From contig JAVMKO010000003.1 of the NCBI GenBank assembly GCA_032164245.1, positions 34,719,390-34,783,389 on the forward strand: a stretch of 64,000 nucleotides of DNA. The letters are read 5' to 3'. The stretch comes from Sternotherus odoratus. Taxonomy: Eukaryota; Chordata; Testudines; Kinosternidae. Below, one piece after another: positions 1 through 11,052 of this stretch (position 1 is the stretch's first letter; each line of letters opens with the position of its first letter). The translations under genes and the position numbers were made by a program. The notes under the pieces are model-generated. The model worked only from the letters and a program-made list of their open reading frames with translations. It did no database searches and was not told where the DNA came from.

Positions 1-328
1 ACCAGTAAATTATTTATAATGATTTTTTAAAGTACAGCTTCTTGAATATTTTGGCAACATGTTTATGCTATTATTCAGAGGTATTATATGTATAAATAGA
101 TTATTTTAGTCACTTTTACATATTTTTCAGGAAAATGAGGGTTTCTATGAAAACAGTTTTCTGCTGAATTAAGATCACACAACACATGGGAATTTAAAAG
201 GGCCAGTTTTACGATGTTGAAAACAATTACAAGCCAAATTAGCTGAGAGAAAGAATTTAATCAGAAAAATGTGAATGACAATTGAAAATAGTTTAAGAAC
301 ACTTTACTAGATGACCAAAAAGCCACAA
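1..328. other. Unassigned AT-rich DNA
   Basis: No open frame of note, no recognisable repeat and no simple repeat are seen. It reads as ordinary AT-rich vertebrate noncoding sequence. Confidence 0.6.
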
Positions 329-388
329 TCATAGAATCATAGAAGATTAAGGTTGGAAGAGACCTCAGGAGGTCACCTAGTCCAACCC
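329..388 (-). mobile_element. CR1-type 3' tail fragment
   Basis: The plus strand opens with repeated TCATAGAA units followed by GGTTGGAAGAGACCTCAGGAG and CTAGTCCAACCC. This is the reverse complement of the CR1 3' terminus, so the element lies on the minus strand. Only the last 60 or so bases survive. It could equally be the CR1-derived tail of a tRNA-SINE, because the two share this end. Confidence 0.85.
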
Positions 389-570
389 AGAAGAATATTG
401 AAGGAAAGAATCAATAATGAAAATACTGATACTTAAATGCATCATACTGAAATAAACTCTCATAATGCAACATGTGAATTTGTGCCTGTTGCTCTGAGTT
501 TCTGCTTAAAACATCCTTTCTAGAACCTGAACATACTGAGGTCATCTCAGCTATATGGCACTCAAGATTA
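389..570. other. Unassigned noncoding DNA
   Basis: Short AT-rich spacer without recognisable features. Confidence 0.5.
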
Positions 571-1541
571 GATCCACAAAGGGATTTAGGTGCCTCACTG
601 CTACTTTAGGTACCTAACCTCCAGTCAGCTGCTGCCTAACCTGTAAGCATTTATGTTTCTGCCGATAAGGTCCCAAGCGGCCTACGTTTCTGCCAGCAGG
701 CCTCTGCAAAACCATGTAGTTTCTCACACTGAGGAGCTGCTTGACACCTTAGTTTATGCCTATGCCCTGGCAGCATTTCCACACTGGGCATCCCTGCCCA
801 TCTCTCCTGCAGTGCCCAATCCAAAAGACACACTTACACCAAGCTTAACCTGCACAAAAGACAGCTGAGGGCAACCAGATTGGGAATTTTGGAGGAAGAG
901 TAGCATGTCCCAGGATACCCATAGTCCAGTTTTTAGGGCACTCACTGGGATGTAGAAGAGGTGTTTTCAAATCCCTACTCTGCCTGGTGCGAAGCAGGAA
1001 CTTGATTTGAGTCTGCCTGATATCAGGTGACTACCCACCCTCCAGGCTACTGGATATTCTGCTGTGGGTCTCTCTCCTGTTGAAGGTGTGTGTAAATCAT
1101 TAAATATTCATTGGGCCAGAGAGAAATTGACTTGGGGGTTAGGGTGCTCCCTGAAATGTAGGTAGACCCAAATTTAACTCCCCGCTCCAAAATCAGGCAG
1201 AGCAGGAATTTAAAAACATCCTACATCCCAGGTGAGTGACCTATCCATGGGATATTAACTATGACATGGTGGAGACCTTGACCTGTGAATTTTTTTCAGG
1301 AGAAAGAGCTGCCCTAATTAGGTACCTAACTCTAGCATGGGGTTCATGGCTGTTTGGTGTTCCCTGTTGGCTAGCGTAAGCAGCTCCCTCTCAGTGTGCT
1401 GGCTTTCATGAAGCCCATTCTTAGGCACCTAACTTACCCCATGCAATGTACAGGGAACCTGTGTGCCTGGGTTGCGGATTTCACAGAGCAGCAGGGTGCT
1501 TGAAAGCTAGGTGTTGCCAAGCCTAAGTCCCTAGATGGATC
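571..1541. mobile_element. Candidate non-autonomous DNA transposon
   Basis: The ends form an imperfect inverted repeat of about 21 bp: GATCCACAAAGGGATTTAGG on the left and the complement of CCTAAGTCCCTAGATGGATC on the right. The interior repeatedly uses TTAGGNRCCTAA-like words, as in abundant turtle repeats. No long open frame is present and no clear target duplication flanks it. The call rests on the terminal symmetry and overall look, so a patchwork of smaller repeats remains possible. Confidence 0.4.
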
Positions 1542-1900
1542 AAATACCACATTAAGGGCTCCATGGAATAAGATGTTGAGCACTCTGGTCCCAATTTAGC
1601 AAAACAAAACATGTGCTTAATGTTAACTCTATGTGTGTGTGTGGAGGGGCAGAGGGAGTAAGGGGGATGAGCAACTTGCAGGAGTGAGTCCATAATGCTT
1701 GGGTTTCATGATGATGAGTGTGAAATAAGAACCTAAATAGATAAATTCCTTTATAATATGAAAAAGTTAAATTTACAACACAGCACTGGATCATTAAATA
1801 GTTAGTACAGTAATAAAAGAAAACAAAGATTTACAACTTTTGTATTTAACTCTTACTACCTCTTGCTAGGTACCTAGTAAATTTTTTGCTATCCCTTAAA
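1542..1900. other. Unassigned noncoding DNA
   Basis: Contains a short GT-rich run near 1632-1643 and otherwise nothing recognisable. The last 8 bases (CCCTTAAA) are the left target duplication of the following hAT. Confidence 0.5.
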
Positions 1901-2135
1901 CCGGGCCAGAGCCAGGCATCAGCCTAGCAAGCAGGTGCCTGGGGCGGCAAACAGCAGGGAGCAGCATTCTAGGCGCTGTCAGGGCGGCACTCAGGCAGCT
2001 TTCGGTGGCACGCCTGTGGCAGCTCTGCTGAAGAGGGAAGAGTGTTGGAGCTGCTGCAGGCGTGCCACCGAAAGCCACCTGAGTGCCACCCTGACAGCGC
2101 CGCTTGGGGCAGGAGAAAAGGTAGAGCCGGCCCTG
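1901..2135. mobile_element. hAT-type palindromic MITE
   Basis: The right end reads GAGCCGGCCCTG, whose complement CAGGGCCGGCTC is close to the terminus of the larger hAT at 18743. The left end CCGGGCCAGAGCC is a decayed form of the same terminus. Flanking octamers CCCTTAAA and CCCTTATA differ at one base, as expected for an aged 8-bp hAT duplication. Two internal arms of about 43 bp (1974-2016 and 2057-2099) are near-perfect inverted copies. No transposase is encoded. The ORFs here are by-products of the high GC content. Confidence 0.7.
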
Positions 2136-2700
2136 CCCTTATAGCTGTCCATTGCTGCGTCTATTGGATTTAGAGTTGTTGTTCCAGCAGATACTGTAGT
2201 TGCTATTGTAGTGAATACTTGTCTCTGATACATTAAGACTAGATATGAGTACCCTGTTCTATTCTATTATGGTACAGAGGTGTGGGAATAGAATTACAGC
2301 TTTTAACCACTATCTTGTTTACAAGAGCGCTTTTTGATTAACCTAAAATTCCAGGTTGACTACAGGGCAGAAATTAAATAGAATGAGAAATCTTAAGGAA
2401 ACAGTTGCAAAAGTGTAGTTCTTGAAATATGCATCACTGACAAAAGTTAAAATAGAAACATTCACACAGAAGGGATCAAGACATGGATCTTCAAAAACAG
2501 GCGAATGACTTGTTTATCTGTATGTTGTCTGTGATGTTGTAGTAGGTAATTATTGAAGCCTGGCAGATGTCTCATATGCAAGATGAACCATGTCCGCAAA
2601 TCGCACCAAAAGGTACCAGATGCTACATTTTGACACATATTCAGGTATTTTAAAAGTTTAGGCCTCAGGGACAAGGAATCATAATTCCTATGTATTGTTC
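2136..2700. other. Unassigned noncoding DNA
   Basis: No repeat or coding signal recognised apart from the right hAT target duplication at its start. Confidence 0.5.
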
Positions 2701-2870
2701 CTGCTTCCACCACTAAATTACTGTGTGACCTTGGGCAAGTCCTTGACCTTTCAGTGCTGCGGTTTACCCATCTCTAAAATAATATTCACCTATTTCTCAC
2801 AGGATGTTATGTGGCTGAATGAATTAATGTTTGTAAAGCTCATTTAGATTTTTTAATTAAAAGGTGATGT
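2701..2870 (+). mobile_element. MIR-like CORE-SINE
   Basis: Contains the typical MIR wording in sense orientation: TGTGTGACCTTGGGCAAGTC, then a CAGTG...GGTTTACCCATCT block, and ATTAATGTTTGTAAAGCTC close to the end. The tRNA-like head is not clear, so the copy is 5' truncated or diverged. It abuts the solo LTR that follows. Confidence 0.75.
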
Positions 2871-2908
2871 GCTGTAAAAGTTCCAAGAGTACTAAGGCAT
2901 ATAACCCC

Positions 2909-4110
2909 TGTGACAGTGCACCCCATAAAGCTTTATGGAAATATGCTTATGAAAGTATATATGGCATAGCTAGAATATGTTTTATGCTACATATGCCATG
3001 TAATATATCTCTGTAAAGATTATGATCTACCGGATATATTCATTCTATTTGTATGCATGTGTCATTTTTGTGTTCAAAGTTGTAAATATTGATTGTGTAC
3101 TTGCTTGATTTCTAAGTAGCCTTAGTAAAACATTTGGTCAGCTTCTTGAGAAAGGAATGTGCAAGTTAAGTGCCCAATAAAGAAGCACTTAATGGACAAT
3201 GGATCTTGTGAGGCTTCAATCCACATATGAAGTCTACCTGAGGACGTTCAAGGTAGCTTGTGAACAATGGTTGCTAACCTATAACTTCTGAGTCATTCAT
3301 GGACATATGACTTGCCCATGTGACTCCAAATCTCCATTTTGTAGCTGGATTCTACACAGGGGGAGGGAGAGGTGTCTTTGGGAGACCCCCCTACATTTTG
3401 TCTTCAGCTGGCTTAAGGGAGAGCCTCTCCACCCCTAAGGATACCTAAAAGAACTGGAACAAAGGACAGTAACTACAGGGGGTGTGAATGATCACTGGAC
3501 CCAGACTAGAGGAAGAGTAGTCTGTAAAAGGAAGCCTACTGGAACATCACTGAGGGGGAGATTTTCTCTGTATTCAATTTTCTTATTGTATCATGTTTAG
3601 ATTTGCGTATTTTCTTTTATTTTACTTGGTAATTCACTTTGTTCTGTCTCCCAATACTTGGAACCACTTAAATCCTACTTTCTGTATTTAATAAAATCAC
3701 TTTTTACTTATTAATTAACCCCGAGTATGTATTAGTACATGGGAGAGAAGGGGCAAACAGCTGTGCATATCTCTCTATCAGTGTTATAGAGGGCAAACAA
3801 TTTAGGAGTTTATCCTGTATAGGTTTTATACAGGGTAAAACAGCTTTATTTGTGGTTTGGATCTCAGTGGGAGTTGAACATCTGAGTGTCAAAGACAGGA
3901 ACACTTCTTAACCCGTTTTCAATCCAGCCTGCAGCTGTTAATGGACGTGGTTCAGACTTCGGTCTGGGTTTGCTGCAGGCTAGTGGGTCTGAGTCAAACC
4001 AGGCAGGGCTCTGAAGACCCAAGATGCCAGGGCAGGAAAGCAGGGGCAAAAATAGTCTTGGCACATCAGTTGGCAGCCCAAAGGGGGTTTCTGTGTTCCA
4101 ACCCATCACA
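2909..4110 (+). mobile_element. Solo LTR of an endogenous retrovirus
   Basis: The element begins TGTGACAGTG and ends CCATCACA, so it shows TG...CA ends. It is flanked by a perfect 5-bp duplication, ACCCC at 2904-2908 and 4111-4115. Two AATAAA signals lie in sense orientation (3176-3181 and 3690-3695), supporting plus-strand transcription. No gag, pol or env coding is inside, so this is a solo LTR left by recombination, about 1.2 kb long. The exact retroviral clade cannot be told from the LTR alone. Confidence 0.85.
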
Positions 4111-4115
4111 ACCCC

Positions 4116-4866
4116 AGTTCAGGAAAATAACCCTATTCAGAAAAATACCTAGCATGTACTTAACTTAAAGCATATGCTTAAATGCTTTTTAGTATTAGGT
4201 CAATATCATCACCTTAACTTTACAACTCGATATTTTAAATTACCCACATAAGGAAAAGGGTGATGGGAAAATGGAACATTTGGGAAAACACTAATTAAAT
4301 ATAAACATTGTTTCTAAAACACCACACACATATTTTTCTATATTTTCTGTCTTTGAACGTTATCTTCATGACCTTTTCTGGCTGTATTTGAACTGTGAGC
4401 ACATAGCAACAGCAGCCCTGAACAAAGATTACACAGCACTGCTGTCTGTCTCTTGCTGGAGATTTTTGGTTTTGTACATTATCCATAGCCCCTACCAGTG
4501 ACTCCAGTAACTCCAGACGATCAATCTATATCCTACTTTCTTCCCCCCACTTTCTTGTTCCAAAAGCCAGGGGCATGCATTTCATGTTCATTGCATGCAG
4601 CGTCACAGTCTATACTGATAACATCATGGCATGCCGAAAACATAAATTTAATAAGAATAGAAGAATTGCTTTTGTTGTTTTATGAAAGTTCTCTCTTCTG
4701 TTGCAGCACATGGACAGAGATTCAATTTTGTTATTATAATATCACAAGCTGTACAGTGTTTTGAAAAATCATACTGTATCTGAGACAAAGAAAAATGAAT
4801 CCTGTAAACTGGTAAAAATGTCATAAAAGTAATTTTACTATATTTCATGCATTGAATAGCCCTTGT
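4116..4866. other. Unassigned AT-rich DNA
   Basis: No recognisable repeat or gene. The small open frames here lack motifs and overlap one another on both strands. Confidence 0.5.
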
Positions 4867-4988
4867 TAGAGTGACCAGACAGCAAGTGTGAAAAATCGGG
4901 ACGGGGTGGGGAATAATAGGAACCTATATAAGAAAAAGACCCCAAAATCAGGACTGTCCCTATCAAATTGGGCCATCTAGTCACCCTA
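4867..4988. mobile_element. Short hAT-type MITE (TAGGGTGACC family)
   Basis: Ends are TAGAGTGACCAGA and the complement of TAGTCACCCTA. The interior contains ATCGGGACGGGG, CTATATAAGAAAAAGACCCC and CAGGACTGTCCC, the same words as the copy at 29565. It is a non-autonomous element of about 120 bp. The 8-bp duplication expected from the other copy is not visible here. Confidence 0.75.
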
Positions 4989-5621
4989 AGCCCACATTAA
5001 TATATATATTAATCTACTTATGTCACTGGGAATCTAATTGTGCATTAACTGCTTGGGTAGGTTAGCATGAAATCTAATTTGCGCTAATCCGCCAGAGGCA
5101 AAGGGAGCATGAAATAAATAATTTGTGTTAATTTCATGTTTTATGATATGTATTTCTCTGCAATACAATTCAAAATAAAAAGACAAAGGGAGTTTCTGAC
5201 CTGTTTTAACAGTAAACACGAGAATGCCATGTTTTTGCAGATGCTGTTGAAAATATATATTGGTGGCACATATGAAACTGGCCTGTTTAATTTTAGATTG
5301 GGTCACTGTGTGCTTCACAAACATGCTTATAGACCAGTGATGAGTATTGATGGAAGCCATTTATATATTTCACTTTTATATCTCATACCATGCTCAAGCT
5401 ACACAGCCATGGACCCAGGAATTTTCAAGAGAAAAGTCATAAGAACTGTGATTATTCCATTCGTTACTGATGGGAGAATAAAGTTAACAAAAATACCTAT
5501 CAATGCTCACAACCATACCCACTAAATTACCTCTTGGCTACATGAGTCATTAGACAATCCTGTTACAGTGCAAAATGTATGGGAATTCAAAATGTATGGG
5601 AATTCATTACTACAGAACCTC
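4989..5621. other. Unassigned AT-rich DNA with a short tandem duplication
   Basis: A 129-codon open frame on the plus strand (5136-5525) is the longest here. Its translation shows no domain, no codon bias and a competing 108-codon frame on the other strand, so I treat it as chance. A 17-bp unit (AAAATGTATGGGAATTC) is repeated twice in tandem near 5572-5605. Confidence 0.55.
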
Positions 5622-5910
5622 AGGCTAGGTTTACACTACCCACCAGATCAGCAGGTAGCGATCGATCTTTCAGGGTCGATATATCACGTCTAGTCTAGAC
5701 ACAATAAGTCGATCCCCAAGTGCTAGCTCTCTCTTCACTGCCGTGAGAGGCGCAGGCGGAGTCGATGGGGGTGTGACAACACTCTACTGAATGCCGTGAA
5801 GACGCCACAGTAAGTTGAGCTAAATACGTTGACTTCAGCTACGCTACTCTTTTAGCAGAAGTTGCGTATCTTAGGTCGATTCTCCCTCTCCCTCCCAGTG
5901 TAGACCAGTT
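5622..5910. mobile_element. MITE with GGTTTACACTA-type ends
   Basis: The left end GGCTAGGTTTACACTAC and the complement of the right end CCAGTGTAGACCAG form an imperfect TIR. The interior carries GTCGAT words and GTTGACTTCAGCTACGCTAC, which recur in the fragment at 10378. No coding capacity. The superfamily is not settled because the target duplication is unclear. Confidence 0.65.
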
Positions 5911-7060
5911 GTGTCTAGATATTTTAGCTATGGACGTAATTTTCTTTTTACTCCTTACAATATCAATGTCAAAGGAATAAGAGTTAATATGTCAGCACAA
6001 GGCGTAAGGAGAAGAAATGTAATTTGTTGGTTTTTAATACTATTGGATTAAACAAACTGATACTGATTTCTTTTCGTACCATTAAGATGGTAACTGCTTT
6101 AGGGTGCAGGCTGCAGGGATGGCTTTTTTCAACGTACTCAATGACATCAAGCCCATTGCCAGCCCTTAAATAGTAAATCTAATCATTGTCTCAATAGTTG
6201 CCAGCTTTCAAAATCAGCTTGTCATTTTAGTTTTGCTTTTTGACTAGGAGTGCTAGATGTGTGCAGAGGCTCATCTACCCGACCCATTGCCCATAAATTG
6301 CTGCAGCTGCCAAATTGAATGAAAAACTGAAAATCATCAAAGATAAAGCTGGATGCAGCGAGCACTTAAAACCACAAAGTACCGACACTGCAGAATCATA
6401 CCTGAAGTAGACTACTTCAGCTATGGCTGTGCTTAGTATTAGAGGGGTACCATCCATCAAAATAATGTTGCAAATAACAGATGTGTGTTTCTTGCTGGCT
6501 TCCAATAAACAGTTGTAATACTGAATAACACTAAGGCTCAATCTCCCTTCTCTTTCTCCTTTTTCATCACCTCTAAAAGAACCATTCAGGGATCAAGAGG
6601 TCTTGTGAAGATTGAGAAAGTGAAGAGTCTGCAAATGAGCTGTAGAGAGAATTTCAATACCTGTGTCTGTCTAATCCCAGCTAAAGCAAAAACTTCATCG
6701 GAGTTCCAAAAATAGTAAAGGAAGTGACAGAGATTCAGCTTCAAATAGGAGAAAGAGAATAAACACTCTGTCTAGGTTCTTAGGTGAGGATCTTCTCTGT
6801 GATATCTAGTCATCTCCACAGATTATATTTCTCTCTGTCTCATTAATCAGCAGAGATTAGTCTTTATTTTATTTATTTGTGAGGTTCTTGTAAATAGTTT
6901 CCTATGGATGTTAATTAGGGTGGCAAAAGGAGCACCTGCTCCTCCATCTTCAAAACCAGGGCAGGAGGGATGCCAAGGAAGGTTATGCAGTGGGCAGATC
7001 AGATGCCTATCCTAATTCTCTGAGTGCAGCCTGACAGGATCATAATAACAACACACAGTA
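5911..7060. other. Unassigned noncoding DNA
   Basis: No recognisable mobile element or exon. A minus-strand 88-codon frame (6275-6541) shows no familiar domain. Confidence 0.5.
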
Positions 7061-7245
7061 CTTAGCTCTTATTAAGTACTTTCCATCCACATATTTCGAA
7101 ACACTTTACTTGTAGTTTACTTATCATTCACCTAATTTTATAAATGGGGAAACTAAGCAAGAGAGGTGAAGTGACTTGCCCAAGGTCACACAGCAAGTTC
7201 AGTGTCAAAATAAAACTCCAGTCATCTCCGAGAAGTCTGCCTCTC
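7061..7245 (-). mobile_element. MIR-like CORE-SINE, antisense
   Basis: The plus strand reads AAATGGGGAAACTAAGCAAG, GAGAGGTGAAGTGACTTGCC and AAGGTCACACAGCAAGTTC. This is the reverse complement of the MIR core (CTTGGGCAAGTCACTT...CCTCAGTTTCC). The right side resembles the decayed tRNA-derived head. Confidence 0.75.
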
Positions 7246-8342
7246 AATGCAATCCTACTAATCCATGCTAGATCTCTATGGAGTCCATATGATCAGTAGG
7301 ATTCACTGTTCAGCTATTTTGCATGTCACAGGGAATGTGAATATCTATGTATGGCATTATGGTGTTTCAGCATTCACACAGAGAAATTGGAGGGGAAAAA
7401 ACTCTTGCTGGAAGGTTACAGTATAATGCTACTTTCTTTCCAAACATTCAAAATGATAACACACAAAAACCTTTAAAAAAAGGGGAGAAAACAGGCTGTT
7501 CCCTAGGAGCACAACTCACCCCACCTTACTGTAGGCTGTCTGCAAATTGACTTTGCTCATACACTTTACTACAGAGCCCCAAGTCTGCAAGCATCATCAG
7601 GGAACCACTCTTCTGCCCTGCCCCACCTCCCTGCTCTTAAAGCGATACTTTGCAATTACAACACAGTCCTCAATACAACATATATGGTTCCTATCCATGG
7701 CCAACAAAGAGACATGTCCTGGAATCTGAGACTAATAGAAGAGAAAACATCATTCTAAAATATATTTTGTAAGTATTCTGATTCAGCAGATGATGCAATA
7801 TGTGCCAAAAAGTAAAGAACAAACTAAGCTATGTTGCATATTCATCTCATATTCAAGATACAGCAAAAGAACAAAGCAACTCCTCCTAAGTAGTCATTGA
7901 TGCTACAAGGCAGTATGCCAAAGAACTCACTGGTCTGGCAGGTTTTTTTCAATGACCTAGCAAGTCTTTGCTGAGCTATCTGTACCAACTGCTTCTTAGG
8001 TTCAGTCAAGGGCAAGAGGGCAGACATCTGAGGACATCAATTATGAACTGATATTTAAAGAGAAATATTGCCACTAAGGGGAAAAATCTATGAATAATAA
8101 GAGACTTGGCACAACGATTTCCATTTCTCGGTCCTGCAGAATTCAGAGTTGTCTGCTCAGTCACACTCTAGAAAGAGGTTTTTGGACAGGCCTAAGAGTG
8201 AACAAAAAGTGATATAATACAATCATAATAATACCAGATTGTATCTTCCATGGTTGAAGAGTTTTCAAAAGCAACAGGCCAGAGCCCTGAATGTATGAAG
8301 ACTTTTCTATTCAAAATATCTGATGTTTAGAAACACGCTATA
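7246..8342. other. Unassigned noncoding DNA
   Basis: AT-rich, no repeats recognised. Short open frames here carry no motif. Confidence 0.5.
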
Positions 8343-8645
8343 GGGCAGGTGAGGCCAAATCATGGCTTGCAGCCCATATGTGACTCTTTTACAGTTAAAG
8401 TGTGCTTGCAGAGCCCCCCACATACTCTCTTCCTAACAGACTGGGGAAGGGGGGAAGAGCTTGGGGCTTCTGCCCAGCAGCACGGTGGTGGAGGTAGGGG
8501 CTTGTTCCCTATGAAAAGGGTGGGTCTCAGGGCTTTAGGCGTGCTGGGGCTCAGAGGGTCAGTAAGTTTGGCTCCCCCTGCAATAGGGTATCATATTCAC
8601 AACAGCATAAGTACGGTAAGGGTTATATATCAGTCACAGCCCATA
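8343..8645. mobile_element. Probable hAT-derived interspersed repeat
   Basis: Words such as GGTGAGGCCAAATCATGGC, GTGACTCTTTTACAGTTAAA and TGCAGAGCCCCCCACA recall a common turtle hAT-like repeat in which ...GTGGCTCTTTTACAGTTAAAGTG... recurs. Neither end is clear and no duplication is seen. The 100-codon open frame across it is not protein-like. Confidence 0.3.
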
Positions 8646-10377
8646 GGATAACCCTGCAGTTCCAGTGATGCATAGCTCTGCTCTAACTCTGTATGTACTA
8701 AGATGTTAAGAAAAAAATAATTTAAAAGCATAGCAATTATAGCACAAGTGTGAAATGAGATTTACCCAAGTTATTGTGCTAGGCTAAAAATGTAATTCAT
8801 GTGACTACGGATCTGAGATGGTATATGATGTCCAATAATATTTGCTTTAAATGTACATTCATATTCAAATGAGTAAACTATTAAATGTGACATAGCAAAA
8901 ATATAATTAGCTTTTTCATACCTAGCCCACATACCAGTATCAGAAGTGATAGGTGTTTAATGATTTCTGTATCTTTTGCACACACAGATTATTACATTTG
9001 GCTCCTGCATTTGACATTTTAAAACTATCACCAGACAAGCCACATAAACAGAATATGACATCAGTTTTAAAGTCAATATCTGAAATTTTCATACTCTAAT
9101 CTGGGGAAGCTAAGCTATTTCAACTATATTTGAATTCTGAAACAATGGTTTCTGACAGTGTCATTTTCCATTTTATAGACAACTTGTGTTGCAGAATAAG
9201 TTGGAAATACTATTTCCTGCTTACTTTCTGCTAAATTCAGTAGCTCATAAGCATGAATTGATTTTATGTTTCTCTCCTCTGCTTCTTGTTCTCATGTTAA
9301 AACTTTTTTTTAAAACTTTTTTTTCTGCCCACTGTTCCTTCTCTGTGAAAATCCTACATTGTCATTATCAGGTATCTATTCACATTCTCTACCAATGACA
9401 TTTTCTAATCTAAAAGTACAAAACATTCCATATACATTTGTGGATCAGTGTAATTTTTCAAAAGGATTTCATAAACTATTTTGGCCTCTAATCCTCTGAA
9501 TAATAAAATGTTAAATAATTAGGCCTAGTTTCTGTAAAAAATCAGATAACCCAGTTGACCACAACTCAAAGTCTCATGAAATAAAGACATAACATTGTAT
9601 GCAGTTTGCATATTGGAGACACTGAAGCCTATGCCCCCTCCACATATCCCTCTCTGTTTTCCTAGACATGTGAAGTAGAGATCTTACTGGAACATAAGCT
9701 ATTGATACACCACACAGCACCCTCAAATGAGCAATCACCCAGTACTAACCTCTGCCTCATCTCTGCAAGAAAAGCACCAAGCCATTAACAAATTAGTTAA
9801 TCCATCCCCATCCAGGACTGATGCTTTGTCTGAAACACCTGACTGAATAGCCAATCACTAATTTTCATGTATATTTATTTAAGGCTTTGATTTGAACATG
9901 TTGTGTCTTTTAAAGCAACAAAAAAGCTGGAAAATTCAGCTAAGCTGAAGCTCTATTCTTAACATACCCATTGTAGCCACTCGTGAGATATGTCAGAGCA
10001 CATGTATGCACTTCCGAAGCTCCTTCCAGAAAACCACCACAACTGTTATGCGGAAATGAACATACTGTAGTGTAGAATGTCAGACTTTGCTCTGAATTCC
10101 CTGGCCTCTGTCAAAGTCCAACCTTCAAAACTCCATCTTAACAGAACCGGGTTTTATTTTTTGCTTACAGATTTCAAGCTTATTTCTCTCAGGTCAGGAA
10201 ATTCCTGTGGAAAAGGCCACGGGAAGACTGAGGACGTAGGGAGCAAAAAGCTGCAGATCCAGTGACGTAGATTTTTAACAGCATTTCCCTTTTGCTTCAG
10301 CCTATTTCATCAGCAGAAAAGTCCTTGTAATGAGGATGGTGTTTTGATGGAAGGTGAAATTAATCCTATCTGTGGCC
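8646..10377. other. Unassigned AT-rich DNA
   Basis: About 1.7 kb without recognisable repeats or exons. Confidence 0.5.
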
Positions 10378-10530
10378 TGGGCTACACTAGAAGTGGGGTT
10401 TGAACTAAGCTACTCAACTTCAGCTACGCTATTTGCGTAGCTGAAGTCAAAGTACCTTAGTTCAACTTACCTGGCCATTTCCACAGCAGCGGGTCGACCA
10501 CAGTGGCTCCCCCCGTCGACTCTGCTTACT
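10378..10530. mobile_element. MITE fragment related to the 5622 element
   Basis: Begins GGGCTACACTAGAAG and contains CTTCAGCTACGCTATTTGCG followed by its own near complement (GCGTAGCTGAAG), then GTCGACC and CCCCGTCGACTCTGC. These words match the element at 5622. The right end is missing and the sequence runs straight into hAT transposase remnants. Confidence 0.6.
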
Positions 10531-10534
10531 CCTC

Positions 10535-10860
10535 TTGGGTCAGATAGATGCCACCAGCAGAAGGTTGATTTTCTTTTTTGAGGGTTCGGGTTCTATAGTT
10601 TCCACATCGGAGTGTTGCTCTTTTAAGACTTCTGAAAGCATGTTCATCCCTATCAGATTTTGGAAGGCACTCCAATTCTTAAACCTTGGGTCGAGTGATG
10701 TAACTATCTTTAGAAATCTTACATTGGTACCTTCTTTGGGTTTTGTCAAATCTGCAATAAAAGTTTTTTTTAAATGAACATGTGCTGGGTCATCATCCAA
10801 GACTGCTATAACATGAAATATATGGCAGAATGTGGGTAAAACAGAGTAGGAAACATACAA
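10535..10860 (-). pseudogene. hAT transposase fragment (middle part), decayed
   Basis: Read on the minus strand, the peptide contains FLKIVTSLDPRFKN, the hallmark TxLDPRFK stretch of hAT/ZBED-type transposases, followed by an acidic, lysine-rich segment (EPEPSKKKINLLLVAS). A full transposase is several hundred residues, whereas this is about 100 and has no zinc finger or catalytic core. The C-terminal part of the same kind of protein lies next door on the opposite strand, so the relic is internally inverted. Confidence 0.8.
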
Positions 10861-10867
10861 TGCATTA

Positions 10868-11052
10868 TCTTTTAACGAGCATCATCACCATGGAAGCATG
10901 TCCTCATGAATGGTGGCCGAAGCATGAAAGGGCATATGAGTGTTTAGAACATCAGCCACATAAAGACCTTGCAACTCTGGCTACAAAAGTGTCGTGTGAA
11001 TGCCTGTTCTTATTTTCAGGTGACACTACAAACAAGAAGCAGGCAGCATGAT
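10868..11052 (+). pseudogene. hAT transposase C-terminal dimerisation domain, decayed
   Basis: The plus-strand frame reads HEWWPKHERAY, then LATLATKVSCECLFLFSGD and TTNKKQAA before a stop. This matches the hAT C-terminal layout: WW motif, LAxLAxKxL, SxxxERxFSxxGxxxxxKR. The usual SER/CER triad residues are partly lost. In an intact element this domain would lie on the same strand as the TxLDPRFK region, yet that part is on the minus strand upstream. Confidence 0.8.

Noticed and set aside
5136..5525. 129-codon plus-strand open frame as a possible exon
   Set aside because: No recognisable domain, no splice-site pattern that I trust, AT-driven composition and an overlapping 108-codon frame on the other strand.
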